Source of the DNA: Paraspadella gotoi
Lineage: Eukaryota > Chaetognatha
DNA length: 64,000 nucleotides
Direction: 5' to 3'
NCBI GenBank assembly: GCA_051294375.1
Contig: CM119263.1
Location: 28,367,940-28,431,939, forward strand
Shown here: piece by piece, positions 59,140 to 64,000 of the stretch
Numbering within the stretch: the stretch's first letter is position 1
Layout of the letters: every line of letters starts with the position of its first letter
Translations under genes and position numbers: made by a program
Notes under the pieces: model-generated
What the model was told of the DNA's origin: nothing
The model's input: only the letters and a program-made list of their open reading frames with translations
Database searches by the model: none

Positions 59140-59370
59140 AGTTGAGTAACGCCGCCGTAGGCCGCCGCCGCCGCCGCAGGCCGCCGCCGTTGACCGACGC
59201 CGACCGACCCGATCCGACGCCGTCTCTCGATGGTGAAAGACTTTTTCGGATCTTCGTGAATTTTGGATGAAGACGTCGAAAGTGAGAAACGTGAAGATGC
59301 GATTAAGAGAGACGTGAACGGACGATTCCGTGATGGATTCCTTAATGGACTCCGTGAATGGTAAATCCAG
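59140..59370. other. GC-rich CCG block, possible promoter or 5' UTR
   Basis: CCG-rich and cgacgccgaccg-like words form a small GC island, then ggactccgtgaatgg-like short repeats. No start codon with a convincing frame follows. Confidence 0.35.
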
Positions 59371-59875
59371 TGATAAATCTTCTGGTGAATTATTTTATAG
59401 ACTCTTCACGAAGTGAAAATGTTATTAATATCTGAAATCTACATAGTATGGTAAATATGTGGTAAATGTGTAAACGTGAATGACTTTAAAATACGCGCCA
59501 GTTAATAAGTAGGTAATAATCAGAGAACCATTATGGACTATTTTAATTGATGTCATTGCACGGACCATCCGGACCAACTGTCTGTTTCTCGCTACCTGAT
59601 CCTTAGATTTCAGAAAACTTTTTATTCGACCCACCTCCATTATGAAATGAACGATTTTCACATATCATTTAACTGCGCATTGAAGCTTGACGTTAAAAAA
59701 TATCATACATACCCAGATTTGTAAGACTAATGGACCCTAATTTATGGCTAAGTATATGAGCAATAAGTTATGAAAAACTCGGAACTACGAATTCAATCTC
59801 TCCAGAGGAAATGGAAAATCCCTGAAAGCAAAAAGAATTCTTCAGGATGATTGATCTTCGCGGACTTTAGCTTGA
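59371..59875. other. AT-rich gene-free stretch
   Basis: No exon-like sequence or repeat recognised. Confidence 0.4.
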
Positions 59876-59879
59876 CATC

Positions 59880-60840
59880 TGGGCCCTCGGCATTGGCCCT
59901 TACAGGCCATCACTGGGCCTTGTTGGCCACTCAACCGACAGGCCATCTCCTCGGATGCCCCAGGCCATCTTGGGTGATTGGCCCTTGACAGGCCATCTGG
60001 GCCTCGGATTGGCTCTTGACAGGCCATCTGGGCCCTCGCGATTGCGCCTTGAAGGCCATCTGGGCCTCGGATTGGCCACTTAGACAGGCCTACTGTGGCC
60101 TCGGATGGTCCTTGACAATCTTGGGCCGGATATGGCCTACAGGCATCTGGCCCTTTGATGGCCGGACAGGCCATCTGCCGGCACCTCGGATGGCCTTGAA
60201 GGCCATTCGGCCTTGATTGGCCCTTGACAGGCCCAATACTGGCGCCCTCGGATTGGCCCTTGCAGACGGCCACTCTGGGCCTCGAGATTGCCCTTGACAG
60301 GCACATCTGGGCCTCGGTTGGCCCTTGACAGCCATCTGGCCTCGATTGGCCCTTGACAGGCCATCTGGGCCGGCGGATTGGCCTTGTACAGGCCATCTGG
60401 GCTGGATCTGCCCGCTGTGACAGGCCATATCTGCGGCCTCGCGAAATTGCCTTGACAGTCCATCTGGACCTTGGATTGGCCCATTGACAGGCCAATCTGG
60501 CCTCGGATTGGCCCTTGAACAGGCCATCTGGGCCTCGGATTGGCCCTTGACAGGCCATCCTGGGCTCGGATGGCCCTTGACAGGCCATTGGGCTATCGCG
60601 ATTGCCTTGAAGCCCATCTGAGCTCGGTTCTGAGACATCTGCTCGGATTGGCCCTTGACAGGCCATCTGGGCCTCGGATTTGGCCCCTGGACAGGCCATC
60701 TGGGCCTCGGATTGGCCTTGACCAGAGCACCATACGGGTTCTCGCGGGATATGCGCCCTTGACAAGGCCCATCTTGGGCTCGGATTGCCTTGACAAGGCC
60801 ATTCTGGGCCATCGGATTGCCCGACTGGCCATTGCCTGGG
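59880..60840. repeat. ~31 bp minisatellite, about 30 copies
   Basis: The unit is close to gattggcccttgacaggcca plus tctgggcctcg, in direct tandem with frequent 1-nt indels. The ~300-codon minus-strand frames (Gly/Gln/Pro/Trp-rich) arise from the repeat and shift between frames, so they are not supported as a protein. Confidence 0.95.
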
Positions 60841-60916
60841 GAAAAGAAAATGGAAGTCGAGATCGAAAGTCTAATTATAGAATCGAATTTAGCGAAGACG
60901 TTTGTCCGTGCCTCGT

Positions 60917-60918
<2 letters not shown>

Positions 60919-60962
<44 letters not shown>
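60919..60962 (+). repeat. (GTC)n trinucleotide repeat
   Basis: About fourteen perfect gtc units. Similar gtc-rich blocks lie at 61712-61745 and 62060-62162. Confidence 0.9.
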
Positions 60963-61299
60963 TCCCCCCGGATCGACAGTGAATCTGACACAAATGGATT
61001 CGAACAAATTTTTAAGTAAATTCTAATCTAGTTTACTTGTTAAGTCAATCGAAGGTATTGATTTTCAAATTATGAATAACTTTTTATCCCTTTGTCCATT
61101 GAATCACCTCTCAAATCAACTTCTAATCACCCTAATCAGCCACCCTCAACCCACCCACCACCTCGCAATGGCCAACACGAGTCGTAAAAAATCTTCGTTT
61201 GACCTCGAAACAAAATTTATGCTTTTATTATTTTTATTATTTCGTCGAGATGAAGATTTGAGTCGATGTGAACGCGGGAGAGAAGGGAGAGATGGATTC

Positions 61300-61352
<53 letters not shown>
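61300..61352 (+). repeat. (CT)n microsatellite
   Basis: About 25 CT units. Confidence 0.9.
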
Positions 61353-61354
<2 letters not shown>

Positions 61355-61379
61355 CCTCCTCTCTCTGTCTCACGACGAT

Positions 61380-62270
61380 AGCCGGATAGTCTACATTACA
61401 ACTTTGTTATCAAAATTAATGACATGAACAGAATGGCCACAAGATTTATAACATAATCCTTAAATATTATCCATATTATCTCCTCATTATCCTATTANNN
61501 NNNNNNNATATCCTTCACTTAATGTTGCCACAGCAGCAATTCTGCGAACATTTACAGCATTTCTCTTACATTGACACCGCCTACATTGACCCATCTCCTG
61601 TTGTTATTCCTCAGAACTACTTCTTCTTCTCTTTACTGTCACCGGCCTCCGTTTTATCGCTTTTCTTGCGCCGCAAGTTCAAGTACAGAGAGCCCCTTGT
61701 AGTTGTATTCGTCGTTATCGTCGTCGTCGTCGTCGTCGTCTTCGTTTTCGTCGGTGTTGTCTTATTCTCGTTTTCGTCTTAATCGTAGCGGTCTATGTAT
61801 GTTGTCTGCGACATCTTCGTATTACGACATGTCAGTGTTTTGACATTATGATTTAGTACAAAGTTACAAACATTAACTTTAAACAAAAATGTTGTCTGAA
61901 TACATGTTGTAGTAATAGCACAGACTAATAATTATAAAAATTGAATACAAATTTAAATTTCGGCCAAAACCCCCGACCAAATTTGGCATTAATTTTATTA
62001 TCAATTTTTTATCCTGAGCTTACATTACTACTCAAATATCAATTGCTTACTTACGTTGACGTCGTCTTTGTCGACCTTGTCATTTTCTTCTTCGTCGCCG
62101 TCATCGTCTTCGTCTTCTTCGTCGCCGTCATCGTCTTCGTCGCTGTCGTCGTCGTCGTCGTTCCCTTCTCTTCTTTATATTCTTCCCTCGAACACGAGAT
62201 ACTCAAACGGCGTGAAACTTGAACGACGGAACTTTTATGGAGAGAAGAGACTCCTCTCTCCTTGGCCCCT
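61380..62270. other. Stretch with gtc-rich blocks, no gene
   Basis: A 10-N gap is at 61498-61507. The Val-rich frames are produced by gtc triplet repeats. No other coding signal is seen. Confidence 0.45.
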
Positions 62271-62274
62271 CTAG

Positions 62275-62310
<36 letters not shown>
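62275..62310 (+). repeat. (CT)n microsatellite
   Basis: About 17 CT units followed by pyrimidine-rich DNA to about 62540. Confidence 0.9.
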
Positions 62311-62315
<5 letters not shown>

Positions 62316-62579
62316 TCCTTTGCTTTACTTTCCTTTACTTTCCTTTTAATTTTCGCTCTCATTCAATCTCCTTACCTTATTCTCGGGCCCATCTTTTTTT
62401 CCTTTTTCTTCTCACTCTCCATCTCACTTCTTTTTTTTTAAATCTTTCATTCTCTTTTCTCTTTCATCCAGCTTCTTCTTTTTTTTTTCATTTTATTGCA
62501 GAGTTTCTTTTACTTTTCTCCTCTTATTCAATCATACTCTTTTTCATTTGAAGCGCACTCTAAACTTCCACATTTTTAT

Positions 62580-64000
62580 GTTAAATTAAGGGAGAGAGAG
62601 AACAAAAATTAAGGATATGACCTCGGATAAAATTATTTCCTCTCTACTTATTAGTACTTAAAGATTTTTCTGGACTATTTATTCCAAAATATATAACAAC
62701 TTCTTTTCACCTTTCAAAATATTACTGTACGTTTGTGGATAATGCGTATAACGTATAACTTATTCGCTATGAAAATTAAAAATAACAAGAGCTCTACAAA
62801 TTTGATAAGTATATTCTTCTAGTTAAAGAAAAGTTCCTCATTTAAAGATTTAAACGTTTAAATTTTTATTCCCTACGGCGCACAGCGCACTACATCAAGT
62901 GAAGCAAGTTACAAAGCAAAAGACAAAAACCTCTTACTCAAAAAATCACCAAAAAAAAATACGGATCCTGAATATTTAAACGAAACGACTAAAAGACCAT
63001 ACCACGTTAAGAGCCACCCATACCCGTACGAGGCCGCCCGACCGCCGCCCCACCCCACAAAAGAGAAGAAAGAGAGGAGAAGAGAAGAAGAGAGAGAGGA
63101 GACAGAGAGAGTGAGAGACGAGAGAGCACAGAACGGTGGAGGATTACAGTCAAAAAAACGACGTTGAAAATTCCCGCATCATGCGCGAAATTGAATCTTT
63201 CCCCGACCGCGCCAACACTCGCCGCCCGCGCAGCACTGCAGCCAACAGAGAGAGAGACGAGAGCAGCCACCCACCACCGACCGAGAGGAGACGAGCAGAC
63301 CCGAGACAGAGAGAGAGAGAGAGAGGGGATATTTTGGTCGAAAGCAAAGGGAATATTGGACGAGAGGAATAAAAGTAAACTCGTGGCCTTAAGAAGAGGA
63401 GAAGGACAAAGTCGATATGATGGGAGGACCGGTCAAGGAGAGGACAAAGAAAATGGAAAGAACAAATAAAATAAAGAAGAAGAAAATTGATAGGATAAAT
63501 AAAATGAGGACAAGATAAATGGACAGGACAAATAAAATGAAAACATAGAAAATGGACAGGATAAATAAGATGAAAAGAAAATAAAGTATCGTAAGAAAAT
63601 ATAAGTATGATAAAAGTATTTTATAAAGTACGATTAAAGTATGATAAAAGTACGATATACTATACGATACTTACGATCAAATAAAAAGAGATAAGTGAGT
63701 CCACCATAAAATTGGCAGCAAATCCACAGTTCGGGCAAGCGAGGGAAAGAACGTTAGGTCCTCGACCCAATCAAAAAAAAAATAAACAGAAAAAGGAAAT
63801 TCCCAATGAATAAAAGAGGAATAATGAAGGAAAAACAAAACAAATCAAAATAGTTAAGCTTGCGAGTATCGCCCTGGAGGAGCGGGGTAGTTTGCAACGC
63901 TAGTCGTATCCTTATCGCGTCATCGTGGTTGGATCATAATGAAGATACATCCTCGTCTTTTCCTTCCTGTATTTTGAATTAAGATTGATGCGATTTTTAT
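62580..64000. other. Gene-free AT-rich, then GA-rich stretch
   Basis: GA-rich patches at 63060-63120 and 63300-63330. At 63460-63600 there is a degenerate tandem of agaaaatggacaggataaat-like words. At 63600-63670 there are gtatgataaaagta-like repeats. No supported gene. Confidence 0.5.

Noticed and set aside
60090-61007. ~305-residue minus-strand Gly/Gln/Pro/Trp-rich frames
   Set aside because: They follow the ~31 bp minisatellite, change frame at indels and have no start or splice context.

Overview
The window reads as nuclear DNA from an animal, most likely an arthropod. Coding exons are short, GC-richer than their surroundings and separated by compact AT-rich GT-AG introns. The recognisable genes are a DEG/ENaC-type sodium channel, two paralogues resembling the juvenile-hormone-acid methyltransferase (JHAMT) group of SAM methyltransferases, and a cluster of C2H2 zinc-finger genes. 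JHAMT-like families and DEG/ENaC channels are typical of arthropods. I cannot name a species. Most of the sequence is non-coding: long (CT)n, (GA)n and (GAAA)n tracts, minisatellites, MITE-like and SINE-like repeats, and fold-back elements.

Layout: 1-7.5 kb is nested repeats (fold-backs, a duplicated tRNA-derived SINE-like unit, a tandem ~160-190 bp family). 7.6-7.8 kb holds one isolated candidate exon on the minus strand. 8-14 kb is polypyrimidine and microsatellite sequence. 14.7-17.5 kb is a five-exon DEG/ENaC gene, plus strand, whose last exon is not found. 18-21.9 kb is microsatellite-rich. 21.9-24.1 kb is a hAT-like MITE nested at the edge of a TA-flanked inverted-repeat element. 24.5-26 kb is methyltransferase copy A (four exons, intact). 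26-35 kb is repeats, including a ~950 bp AT-rich minisatellite. 35.6-37.2 kb is methyltransferase copy B (same four-exon structure, with a 1-nt frame offset near the start). 37.7-38.5 kb is mostly Ns. 38.5-39.05 kb is a lysine-rich open segment, repeated in poorer form at 46.5-46.9 kb. 45-52.6 kb is the zinc-finger cluster: a decayed inverted copy, a finger gene, stop-containing finger relics, and a second gene for which I infer a phase-0 intron joining two open frames into an 870-residue protein. 53.8-58.5 kb is a direct repeat followed by a ~4 kb near-spacerless palindrome. 59.9-60.8 kb is a ~31 bp minisatellite. The end is microsatellite and GA-rich sequence.

Several of the strangest structures (the palindrome at 54.5-58.5 kb, the inverted zinc-finger copy, the noisy repeat of the lysine-rich segment, the AT minisatellite) lie against gaps of exactly 25 Ns and contain scattered 1-nt indels. 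That pattern fits long-read gap filling with unpolished or palindromic reads, so assembly artefact must be excluded before biology is inferred. I found no convincing new multi-gene system. The best biological leads are the diverged methyltransferase pair, the decaying zinc-finger cluster and the nested transposons.
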